In this document: positions 1 through 7,169 of the stretch, one piece after another
How the letters are laid out: each line of letters starts with the position of its first letter
Numbering within the stretch: the stretch's first letter is position 1
Assembly: GCA_016223145.1 (NCBI GenBank)
Contig: JACRPN010000009.1
Location: forward strand, 124,001 to 188,000
From: Armatimonadota bacterium
Lineage (GTDB): Bacteria; Armatimonadota; Fimbriimonadia; Fimbriimonadales; Fimbriimonadaceae
Direction: 5' to 3'
Length of the DNA stretch: 64,000 nt
Notes under the pieces: model-generated
Seen by the model: the letters and a program-made list of their open reading frames with translations, nothing else
Databases searched by the model: none
Told to the model about the DNA's origin: nothing
Program-made: the position numbers and the translations under genes

Positions 1-1091
1 CTGCAGCGCTTCTGTACGGCCTCCAGCGCCTTTTCATCTTGCATGACGTTCTGAACCACTTCCGCCAGGTTCTGCGAGCTGGAGGGGATGAACTTATAGC
101 CGTTTTCGCCGGACTTGACGATCACGCCCATCCCACCGTGATCGGGAACGATGACCGGAAGCGCGCAGGCGAACGCCTCGGTGACCGAGAGCGGAAAGCC
201 CTCGTAGCACTGGGAAGGCATGATGAGCACCTTGGCGCTCTTCATGGCTTCGCGAACTTCTTCCGGCCCTTTCTGTCCCAGCCACTCGATGTTAGGCCGT
301 CGGCGTGCCGCGTCGGCCACGACGTCCTCCATCGGCCCGCCCCCGATGATCTTCAATTGGAGCGAATCCGGAACGATCGCCCATGCGGTGAGCAGGCGCT
401 GGATGCCCTTTTCGTGGGACAGCCGCCCAACAAAGAGGGCATAGCCGCCCTTGTGGCTCCCCACACCAGGGTCGGGGTCCACAAAGTTGGGTTTGATCGA
501 GATCTTCTCGGCTGGCAGGCCCGCCTGGGTGTACTTGGCCTTGGCAAAGGCGGTCAGAGCGATGTACTGGTCCACTTGCGTGGCCCAGGTCCGCCGCTTT
601 CGGTGATACCAAATCATCGCGGCAACGATCGCCGAAGCTGTCCGGCTCTCCCGATAGCAGGAGTGCATGACGCCGGGCCACGCAAAGGACTTGCCGACGC
701 AGGCCTCACAGACGTGTCCATCGCGGAACAAAAGCCCGTTGACGCATGTGACGCGAAAATTGTGGAGCGTCTGAACGGTGGCGGCTCCGGCCCGCCTGGC
801 CGCGTAGTAGCCTGCGGGAGAAATGAGCGGCAGCGTGTTGTGAAAGTGGACGATGTCGGCGCGATGCTCTTTGACAAGCGCATAGAGCTCTCGATACGAC
901 TTCCGGCTCCAGAAGGTGTTTTGGAGCAGTTCGAGGCGGCTGATATCCTCCACCTGACGGTTGTGCACATCGTAGGTCGTGACCAAATGGCCCGCGCCTT
1001 TCAGCATGGCCACTTCAGCCTCAAAGACCCCATCCTCTCCACCACGCAGCTTATAGCGGTTGTGGGCTACCACGATTCTAAGGGGATCCAT
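1..1091 (-). CDS. glycosyltransferase family 4 protein (3' end cut by window edge)
   Basis: About 363 residues are visible, reading from an ATG at 1091 off the left edge. The product opens with the Rossmann-like start MDPLRIVVAHNRYKLRGGED. It has HFHNTLPLISPAGYYAAR in the N-terminal domain, and the donor-binding E-x7-E motif (Glu297 to Glu305) in EGFPLSVTEAFACALPVIVP. It should transfer a sugar from a nucleotide donor onto an envelope or exopolysaccharide acceptor; the substrate cannot be read. It is divergent from a second glycosyltransferase at 1294 and close to an exosortase, consistent with an EPS cluster. A 370-aa open frame on the opposite strand is a codon-bias shadow. Confidence 0.9.
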   Translation of the reverse strand, partial: MDPLRIVVAHNRYKLRGGEDGVFEAEVAMLKGAGHLVTTYDVHNRQVEDISRLELLQNTFWSRKSYRELYALVKEHRADIVHFHNTLPLISPAGYYAARRAGAATVQTLHNFRVTCVNGLLFRDGHVCEACVGKSFAWPGVMHSCYRESRTASAIVAAMIWYHRKRRTWATQVDQYIALTAFAKAKYTQAGLPAEKISIKPNFVDPDPGVGSHKGGYALFVGRLSHEKGIQRLLTAWAIVPDSLQLKIIGGGPMEDVVADAARRRPNIEWLGQKGPEEVREAMKSAKVLIMPSQCYEGFPLSVTEAFACALPVIVPDHGGMGVIVKSGENGYKFIPSSSQNLAEVVQNVMQDEKALEAVQKRC

Positions 1092-1293
1092 GCGACAGTG
1101 TCTATCCTACCCACCGCTGCCGTAAAGTATCCTTACGCTTGGATAGCATGAAGTGGATCGCGGGTCTGGGGGCAGTTGATTCCGGTCCGAGCGGCAGGGC
1201 TCTTCCTGCGCGTTCCTCGCCGCTTCGCAAGGGAGCGAGCCGGCGCTCTGTGACGATCTTCAGGCTGGCAGCGTCCATTGCAGGGGAGTTCTG

Positions 1294-2316
1294 ATGGCTA
1301 GAAGGCTGGCGTTTATCGATCATTCTTTCCATCAGAAGACCCGTTCGAGCGACTTCTTTCTTGAACTGCTAGGTACCCAGTACGAGATCGTCCGGCTGTG
1401 GGACCACGGCTGGCGGGGTGGCCGCCGCGTCACGTCTGAGGAGATTCTGCAGCATTCGCCCGACGTGATCCTCTTCTGGCAGGCGGTCGGCACGATCCCG
1501 GAGCTGCGAAAGCTCAATCGGCCGTTCATCTGGATTCCGATGTACGACTCGGCGATCAACAAGACCGCATCGTTTTGGGCTTTGATGCGTACGCTCCCCG
1601 TGGGGATCGTGTCCTTCTGCGAGCGGATGACCAAAGACTTGGGGAGGCTGGAATTTGACGTCCTGCCGGTTCAGTACTACCCCGAGACTTCGATTCAAGG
1701 CCCTCCGCAGAGGGTCGGCGCCAGAAACCTGATGATCTGGCAGAGAACGGGGATTGGCATCGACACCGCGGCCAAGCTGATCGGCGGCCAAAAGCTCGAT
1801 CGCGTCGTGCTCAAGGTGGATCCGGACCCCGGATATCGGGCACAGGCCGCCAAATTGCCCAAGGTGGGCAGCGTCGAGGTCGAGGTGGTTTGGGGGCACC
1901 TCAGCAAGGAGGAATACATGGACCTCACGTCCCTCAGCACCATCTACCTCGCGCCCAGAAAGGTCGAAGGTATCGGAATGTCTTTCCTGGAGGCGATGGC
2001 CTCTGGTTCGGCCATCGTGGCTCCGAACCGGCCGACCATGAACGAATACCTCGAGCATGAGCGGACCGGATATCTCTATGATTTGAGAAGTCCGGCGCAG
2101 ATCGACCTCGAGAAGCTGGACGAAGTCCGCTCCAATGGCCTTGAGGCGCTGCGTCAAGGCAGACAAACTTGGCTCAAAAGCTGCGACGACGTACTGAAAT
2201 TCGTCGAACGGACCGATTTTGAAGGTAGGTTCATGGCTGCGTTCGAAACCCAGGCTCACCAGTGGCTCGATCGGATAAACCGAGTTCCGAAGTACTTGTG
2301 GAACCGATGGTTCTAG
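1294..2316 (+). CDS. glycosyltransferase, GT-B fold (family 4-like)
   Basis: This is a 340-residue product. The C-terminal half carries a GT4-type E-x7-E motif (Glu225 to Glu233) in KVEGIGMSFLEAMASGSAIV, followed by NRPTMNEYLEHERTGYLYD. The N-terminal half is less typical (FIDHSFHQKTRSSDFF), so the acceptor is unknown. GGGGAG lies about 7 nt before the ATG and supports this start. It is probably a cytoplasmic or membrane-associated sugar transferase of an envelope polysaccharide pathway, paired divergently with the GT4 gene to its left. The exosortase follows 130 bp downstream on the same strand. Family assignment is good; specificity is unknown. Confidence 0.82.
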   Translation: MARRLAFIDHSFHQKTRSSDFFLELLGTQYEIVRLWDHGWRGGRRVTSEEILQHSPDVILFWQAVGTIPELRKLNRPFIWIPMYDSAINKTASFWALMRTLPVGIVSFCERMTKDLGRLEFDVLPVQYYPETSIQGPPQRVGARNLMIWQRTGIGIDTAAKLIGGQKLDRVVLKVDPDPGYRAQAAKLPKVGSVEVEVVWGHLSKEEYMDLTSLSTIYLAPRKVEGIGMSFLEAMASGSAIVAPNRPTMNEYLEHERTGYLYDLRSPAQIDLEKLDEVRSNGLEALRQGRQTWLKSCDDVLKFVERTDFEGRFMAAFETQAHQWLDRINRVPKYLWNRWF

Positions 2317-2446
2317 CGTGGCGTTTCAGTAGAATCGCCAAGAAGAGATGAGAGAAGCCCCAATCAAGGGGCGTATGAACTTGGGCTGAGGGCCCGCTGG
2401 CACAAACTTTGCACCCTTTTCGTTTGAGTTACAAGGATAGCGTTCG

Positions 2447-3358
2447 ATGACAGATCATCAGGCAACCATGGAAGGGCCGCCTCCGCGCGAGGAGTCCTTT
2501 GTCGACAAGGCGATCAACGGCGCCCTTGCCGCCTATGCGTCCCCCGGCTTCTGGCCAGGCGTCGCGCTGGCCATTGGCATCTCAGCGTGCTATTGGAGCC
2601 TGTTCATGGGTCTTCCAGACCTGTGGGACAGCCCCGACGGCTATTACTCCCACGGATTCCTGGTTCCGTTTATTTCGGCTTATATCGTCGGAAAGAACTG
2701 GGAGAAGCTGAGGTCCCGTCCGGTGACCTTCGGATGGCTGGCCATTCCGTTCCTATTGCTCAACTTCTTCATCCTGCGTGCGGCCTTTGCGGCGGACCTT
2801 GTGGTCCTTCTCTCGTTCAGCTTGGTGGCCACCCTGATGCTCCTGACGTGGCTGATCGCGGGCTTCCGTTGGATGACCGGGCTCGCGCTGCCCATCCTCT
2901 ACCTCTTGTTCGCGCTTCCCATCTGGACGTTCGCCATCGAGGTCTATACGAACCCTCTTCAGAGCACCTCGACCGGCGTCGCCTTCAGCCTGCTCAAGCT
3001 GCTCGGCTTCAACCCAATGCGCGATCAGGCCAGCACGACGATCTACCTGGACCACTTCACGCTCGATGTCGGAGTTCCCTGCAGCGGCTTCAAGCTGATC
3101 ATCGCGGTCACGGCCTTTACGGTGTTCTTCACCCTGATCGCCAACCTAAGGTGGTGGTCAAACCTGGTGATGTTCGGCATGATCATCCCGCTGGGGCTGT
3201 TCATCAACGGGCTCCGCGTGGCCATGATTGGCATGGTCGGTGATGGGTTTGGTGCCGACGCGGGGATGGCGTTCCACGATTGGAGCGGCTACATTACGCT
3301 GCTCATCTGCTTCTTCATCTTGTTCAAAATCGCACGAGGTCTGGGATGGAAGGACTGA
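2447..3358 (+). CDS. exosortase (PEP-CTERM sorting transpeptidase-like)
   Basis: This is a 303-residue polytopic membrane protein with about eight hydrophobic segments. It has the exosortase/archaeosortase triad: Cys212 in GVPCSGFK, Arg257 in INGLRVAM and His277 in FHDWSGY. Exosortases recognise C-terminal PEP-CTERM signals, cut them and probably attach the substrate to the envelope or release it. AAGGA lies about 10 nt before the ATG. The next gene, an EpsI homologue, overlaps its end by 13 bp, the usual partner arrangement. A likely substrate with a PEP-CTERM tail is encoded at 36681-37373. The exosortase subtype cannot be decided by eye. Confidence 0.93.
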   Translation: MTDHQATMEGPPPREESFVDKAINGALAAYASPGFWPGVALAIGISACYWSLFMGLPDLWDSPDGYYSHGFLVPFISAYIVGKNWEKLRSRPVTFGWLAIPFLLLNFFILRAAFAADLVVLLSFSLVATLMLLTWLIAGFRWMTGLALPILYLLFALPIWTFAIEVYTNPLQSTSTGVAFSLLKLLGFNPMRDQASTTIYLDHFTLDVGVPCSGFKLIIAVTAFTVFFTLIANLRWWSNLVMFGMIIPLGLFINGLRVAMIGMVGDGFGADAGMAFHDWSGYITLLICFFILFKIARGLGWKD

Positions 3359-4005
3359 AAAAACGTATCTATGTCATCGCGCTTGCGTTGATCCTCGTTG
3401 GGGCATTCAACACCTATGCGGGCATCACGTCGTCGAGCGAACCCAAGACGGAAGCCTGGATGGAAGAGCGCGCACCCGACGTGGTCCTGAACATGGGTTA
3501 CGCGACCAGCGCGGACAATCCCGAACAGTCCTACCGGATGGACGAGACCACATACAAGACCTTGACGCCTTACGGCATCGTCGCACGGTCCTATTCGGGC
3601 AAATCGGGGGACTTTGACGCGGTGCTCATTGCCAGCCGCAGCCGGTCCAGCTTTCACGATCCCAGGGTCTGCTTCACCGCGCAGCGCTGGAAGATCCTCG
3701 ATGAGAGGCCCATCATGATTGAGACCAAGACTCGGGGCACGATTCCGGCGACCCTCGTTGTGATGGAGGGGCCGCGAACCCGGCAGATTGCGGCTTATTT
3801 CTATCGAGGTCCGACTGGCTTCAAGGGCTCAACCGTTCAGCTCAAGTTCGACATGTTCGTCCAGCGCTTGTTGGGCCGATCGGACGTGGATGGCGTCTTC
3901 TATCGGTTCATCCCGGGAAACACGAACTGCACCGAAGAGGAGCTGAAGCACTTCATCGCCGAGTATCTGGAAGAGGCCAAGAAAAGCAGCGGCGGCTACT
4001 TCTAG
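3346..4005 (+). CDS. EpsI family protein (exosortase-associated, DUF3485)
   Basis: The product is 219 residues from the ATG at 3346, which overlaps the exosortase 3' end by 13 bp. A longer open frame exists upstream, but this start puts a single N-terminal membrane anchor at residues 7-22, as in the family. The body has HDPRVCFTAQRWKI, the conserved His/Cys region of EpsI proteins, and ends in a soluble domain with FVQRLLGRSDVDGVFYRF. EpsI proteins are fused to or encoded next to exosortases and are needed for EPS-linked sorting, but their chemistry is unsettled. The overlap suggests translational coupling with the exosortase. Confidence 0.88.
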   Translation: MEGLKKRIYVIALALILVGAFNTYAGITSSSEPKTEAWMEERAPDVVLNMGYATSADNPEQSYRMDETTYKTLTPYGIVARSYSGKSGDFDAVLIASRSRSSFHDPRVCFTAQRWKILDERPIMIETKTRGTIPATLVVMEGPRTRQIAAYFYRGPTGFKGSTVQLKFDMFVQRLLGRSDVDGVFYRFIPGNTNCTEEELKHFIAEYLEEAKKSSGGYF

Positions 4006-4055
4006 CGGCGCTCGGATTCGCCCCTGTCGGGCGTTCCGTTTTGCATCGCCTCAGC

Positions 4056-4061
4056 TATACT
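4056..4061 (+). promoter_or_regulatory. -10 hexamer of a leaderless start
   Basis: TATACT lies 8 nt before the GTG start of the response regulator and there is no Shine-Dalgarno. Transcription would begin at or just before the start codon. The same arrangement recurs through the window. Confidence 0.6.
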
Positions 4062-4069
4062 CTCTTGCC

Positions 4070-4507
4070 GTGGCAAGAGTTCTAGTGATCGACGACGAAG
4101 AGGACGTGCTGTTGGCCGTCACGCGAAGACTCAAGCGCGACGGGATCGACGTCACCCCGGCCGCCAACTCGGAACAGGGCACTCTGAAGATCCTTCAAGC
4201 CGACGCCCCTTATGACGTGGTGATCACGGACATGAGCATGGAGAACCCCGAGAGCGGCCTGGAAGTGCTTCAGGCAGCGTTCTCGCGCGATCTGCTTGCC
4301 GAAGTCATCGTGATGACTGCCTACGGGAATGTGGCCAACGCCGTGGAATGCATGCGCCGCGGAGCGTTCGATTACGTCGAGAAGAACAAGCCCGGCGTGG
4401 ACACCTTTGAGCTTTTGGCGGAGAAGGTGCAGCTAGCGATGAACCAGCGCAGAAGGGACCTCAAGACCCTTGGAATGTGGGAGCACGCGACCCAGGCAAA
4501 GGGATAG
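4070..4507 (+). CDS. stand-alone response regulator receiver domain
   Basis: The product is 145 residues with a GTG start. It is a single CheY-like receiver with no output domain. The acidic pocket is in VIDDEED (residues 7-12), the phospho-acceptor is Asp54 in ITDMSM, Thr83 lies in VMTAYG and the conserved Lys is Lys104 in YVEKN. It would take a phosphate from a histidine kinase that is not in this window and signal by protein contact. It sits 64 bp after epsI but appears to have its own leaderless promoter, so regulation of the exosortase cluster is a guess from position only. Confidence 0.9.
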   Translation: MARVLVIDDEEDVLLAVTRRLKRDGIDVTPAANSEQGTLKILQADAPYDVVITDMSMENPESGLEVLQAAFSRDLLAEVIVMTAYGNVANAVECMRRGAFDYVEKNKPGVDTFELLAEKVQLAMNQRRRDLKTLGMWEHATQAKG

Positions 4508-4547
4508 GCGGACAGAGCTCCGGCAAGTTGTCCTTCCCGGCGTTTCG

Positions 4548-4787
4548 CTACTTCGCGATCTTGTTGCTGAGGAAGTCCAGCCCGATCATGATCGCAAAAA
4601 AGGCGATCCCAAGGCCCAGAATCATACGGGAAATGAAGTCGTCGATCGTGGCCTTGCCGCGGAAGGTGGTTCGTACCGATCCGCCGCCCGACATGGCATC
4701 GCCCTTGCCGGTGACGATGACCAGCATCGCGAAAAGAAACGCGACCAGCGCCCCCAGGGCAAGCAGAATACGGTAAGTGATCTCCAC
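4548..4787 (-). CDS. secG: protein-export membrane protein SecG
   Basis: The product is 79 residues with a GTG start and AAGGA 7 nt upstream. It has the SecG plan of two transmembrane helices (residues 7-26 and about 55-73) joined by a Gly-rich loop (GDAMSGGGSVRTTFRGKATI). SecG joins SecY and SecE in the translocon and assists SecA-driven export. A TATAAT box at 4815-4820 (minus strand), right at the end of the upstream DUF1385 gene, gives it its own promoter with a leader of about 20 nt. Confidence 0.88.
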   Translation of the reverse strand: MEITYRILLALGALVAFLFAMLVIVTGKGDAMSGGGSVRTTFRGKATIDDFISRMILGLGIAFFAIMIGLDFLSNKIAK

Positions 4788-4814
4788 GGTTTGTCCTTCA
4801 GACCTGAGCGACAG

Positions 4815-4820
4815 ATTATA
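4815..4820 (-). promoter_or_regulatory. -10 box of the secG promoter
   Basis: A perfect TATAAT on the minus strand lies 27 nt upstream of the secG GTG and 2 bp from the stop codon of the preceding gene. No clear -35 is seen; it would lie inside the DUF1385 coding sequence. Confidence 0.55.
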
Positions 4821-4821
4821 C

Positions 4822-5934
4822 CTACTGGAGCGTCAATCGCCCGAAGGTGTACTCGATCGCGGCGTAGATTGAGCCTGCGATCAGCGACCCGGCCATGGCG
4901 TGGAGCATGCCGCTCGCCCAGATGCGGCGGCCCATTCCGGGATACGGGCCCCGCTCGACGGCGTATTTCTCGAGTAGCTCCTTCGCAGAGCGAATGCCCA
5001 TCAAGACGTGCTTGTCGGTGGGGGGTCTTGTCGTGATGTACTTCTGCACCAGGCTCCCGATCGACCGCCAGCCGAAGAGCGCCACAATGGCCGCAACGAC
5101 CACGCGAAGCTCCTCGTAGGGGATCCAGTGGATCTGGTGGATGCCGACGAACAGGCTGACGCCGGTCGCGATATTGGTGCCGCAGCGGGGATGGATCCGG
5201 GGCATGCGCTTCACCACTTCGAGCTCCAGGGGTTCGCCGCGCTCGATGGCATGGACCGCCATGTGCTCCGCTGCGTGGATTCCCGCCATCGGCAGCAGGC
5301 GAAAGGAGAGAAGGAAGGCCGCGAGCGGCAGGGCGTTTCGCAGCCAGAAATCGCCGGCCGGCGTGTCTGCAAACTGCGGGACACGGGAGGCAACGCCCAT
5401 CCCAATGTAGTCGGCGAGCACGAAAAGAAGGAAAAGCAAAAAGCCGGTACAAATCAGGGCAAACCCCGATGCGCCGGCCTGCAGCTCACCGTTCGTGAGA
5501 TACACGCCGAACGGCGTGGCCATACCACCCACCAGTTGCGGCCTAGGCGGCTCGGAGGGTAGTTCCATCAGGTCGCTCACCCCCACCGCGCCGAAGTAGA
5601 AGCCGTCTGCATTCACCACAAACAGGTGGGAAAGCCCCAGATCGCTGAGTCGGCGCAGCGCTTCGGCGCCGGTCGCTGTGGGCTCGATGGTGTCCACCGC
5701 GGGCAGCATGATCGAGCTGACGGGCTCTTTCCAGTCCGCGCCAGAGGCCAAGGTCCTGGCGAGCGCGACGTCAGTGACAATTCCCACGAGCCGCCCCTCA
5801 TCGACCACCGGAAGCTGCCAGCCGGGGTTTTCGCGGAAGATGTGTCCCGCCCTGCTGAGGGAGTCGACCGGGTCGAGCGCGACGTCATGTCGCGTGAGCG
5901 CGCCGATCGGGGTGGCCAAGGGGTCCGCAGACAT
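4822..5934 (-). CDS. CBS-domain / DUF1385 fusion membrane protein
   Basis: The product is 370 residues. Residues 8-125 form a CBS pair, shown by LPVVDEGRLVGIVTDVAL and LFVVNADGFYFGAVGVSDL. The rest matches the DUF1385 (YqhQ-like) family: GGMATPFGVYL (136-146), a hydrophobic segment at about 157-181, HAAEHMAVHAIE (220-231) and HPRCGTN (248-254), then further membrane segments. The His/Cys motifs suggest a metal site, but no reaction is established. CBS pairs usually bind adenosine nucleotides, so the fusion suggests ligand control of the membrane domain. It is divergent from pfkA (87 bp apart). Confidence 0.85.
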   Translation of the reverse strand: MSADPLATPIGALTRHDVALDPVDSLSRAGHIFRENPGWQLPVVDEGRLVGIVTDVALARTLASGADWKEPVSSIMLPAVDTIEPTATGAEALRRLSDLGLSHLFVVNADGFYFGAVGVSDLMELPSEPPRPQLVGGMATPFGVYLTNGELQAGASGFALICTGFLLFLLFVLADYIGMGVASRVPQFADTPAGDFWLRNALPLAAFLLSFRLLPMAGIHAAEHMAVHAIERGEPLELEVVKRMPRIHPRCGTNIATGVSLFVGIHQIHWIPYEELRVVVAAIVALFGWRSIGSLVQKYITTRPPTDKHVLMGIRSAKELLEKYAVERGPYPGMGRRIWASGMLHAMAGSLIAGSIYAAIEYTFGRLTLQ

Positions 5935-6021
5935 GAAGTACCGTTCATTCTACTCGCGGACCAGGCTCAGTTGAGGGAGCGGACCGAGGACTATCCTGCC
6001 GATGTTAACATTGGGACCAAG

Positions 6022-6984
6022 ATGAAACGGATCGGCTTGATCACGAGCGGAGGCGACTCGCCCGGCATGAACGCGGCCGTCAGAGGGATCGTGCGCTCGG
6101 CGCTTCGGCGAGGTGTTTCCGTCGCGGGCTTCCTTCGGGGCTATGACGGGATCATCCAGAGTGACTGGATGGAGTTGGACTCGCGCGCGGTGGGCGGCAT
6201 CATCAACAAGGGCGGGACCATCCTTCGCTCGGCGCGCAGCGCCGAATTCAGGACCACCGAGGGCCGTGTCAAGGCGATCGAATCCATGAAGGCGCTGGGG
6301 GTCGAGGGGCTGGTGGTGGTCGGCGGCGACGGGTCGCTGACGGGCGCCTTGATGCTCCACAACGAGTTTGGGTTCCCGGTGATGGGCGTGCCGGGCTCGA
6401 TCGACAACGACATTGCGGGCACCGATTTCAGCATCGGCTTCGATACGGCGGTGAACACGGCGGTGGAGGCGATCGACCGCGTCCGTGACACGGCCTACTC
6501 CCACGACCGCGTGTTCGTGATCGAGGTGATGGGGCGACGTAACGGGTTCATCGCGCTGGAAGCGGGTCTGGCAGCTGGGGCGGAGGCCGTTCTGATTCCA
6601 GAGCGGCAGTACCAGATTGGTGCGATCTGCGAGGAGTTGGGAAAGTCCTGCGAGCGGGGCAAGAAGAGCAGCATCCTGGTGGTGGCGGAAGGGGCCGCGC
6701 GCGCCTCAGACATCAAGGAGCTGATTGAAAAGCGCACCGGATTCGACACCCGCTACCTGGTTTTGGGGCACATGCAGCGCGGTGGCAGCCCGACGGCATT
6801 TGACCGGGTTCTGGCGCTGCGGCTTGGGGCGTTCGCCGCGAACCGCTTGATCGACGGCCACACGGGCGAGATGGCCGGCGTGGTCAGCGGGGAGCTGGTC
6901 TCGCCACCCCTGGCCTATGTGCTTGCGACAACCCGTGAGGTTGATCCCGAGCGTCTGGAACTCGTCGACCTGATGGCGCACTAG
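6022..6984 (+). CDS. pfkA: ATP-dependent 6-phosphofructokinase
   Basis: The product is 320 residues from the ATG at 6022, the usual length for bacterial PfkA; the open frame continues upstream but the homologous protein starts at MKRIGLITSGGDSPGMNA. It phosphorylates fructose 6-phosphate to fructose 1,6-bisphosphate, the committed step of glycolysis. The active site shows GGDGSLTGA (101-109) and PGSIDND (124-130). Gly104 and PGS rather than PKT indicate ATP, not pyrophosphate, as donor. HMQRGGSPTAFDR forms the later substrate site. The allosteric behaviour cannot be read from sequence. Confidence 0.95.
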   Translation: MKRIGLITSGGDSPGMNAAVRGIVRSALRRGVSVAGFLRGYDGIIQSDWMELDSRAVGGIINKGGTILRSARSAEFRTTEGRVKAIESMKALGVEGLVVVGGDGSLTGALMLHNEFGFPVMGVPGSIDNDIAGTDFSIGFDTAVNTAVEAIDRVRDTAYSHDRVFVIEVMGRRNGFIALEAGLAAGAEAVLIPERQYQIGAICEELGKSCERGKKSSILVVAEGAARASDIKELIEKRTGFDTRYLVLGHMQRGGSPTAFDRVLALRLGAFAANRLIDGHTGEMAGVVSGELVSPPLAYVLATTREVDPERLELVDLMAH

Positions 6985-7169
6985 CGAACGGACAGAGGGA
7001 CAAAGGCAGGAGGAACAAGAATCGCGGATCGCGACCTCGGTGGACACCGGCCTGCACCAGCCCTTGGCGTGTTAGCGCCGACATCACCCCTTGGTTAACT
7101 GGCTCTACGCTAATCAACGTATGGCCCGGAGATCCGGTGCGTCCATAATCCAGGACTAGGGAGGAAATC

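Noticed and set aside
39-1151. 370-aa open frame on the plus strand over the first glycosyltransferase
   Set aside because: It is a codon-bias shadow. The minus strand encodes a complete GT4 pattern, including the E-x7-E motif, across the same bases.
3280-3345. Upstream extension of EpsI
   Set aside because: The extra 22 residues lie inside the exosortase gene and place the membrane anchor too far from the N-terminus. The ATG at 3346 gives the family layout.
5626-6021. 132-residue N-terminal extension of pfkA
   Set aside because: It is antisense to the CBS-DUF1385 gene and the family start is at MKRIGLITSGGDS.
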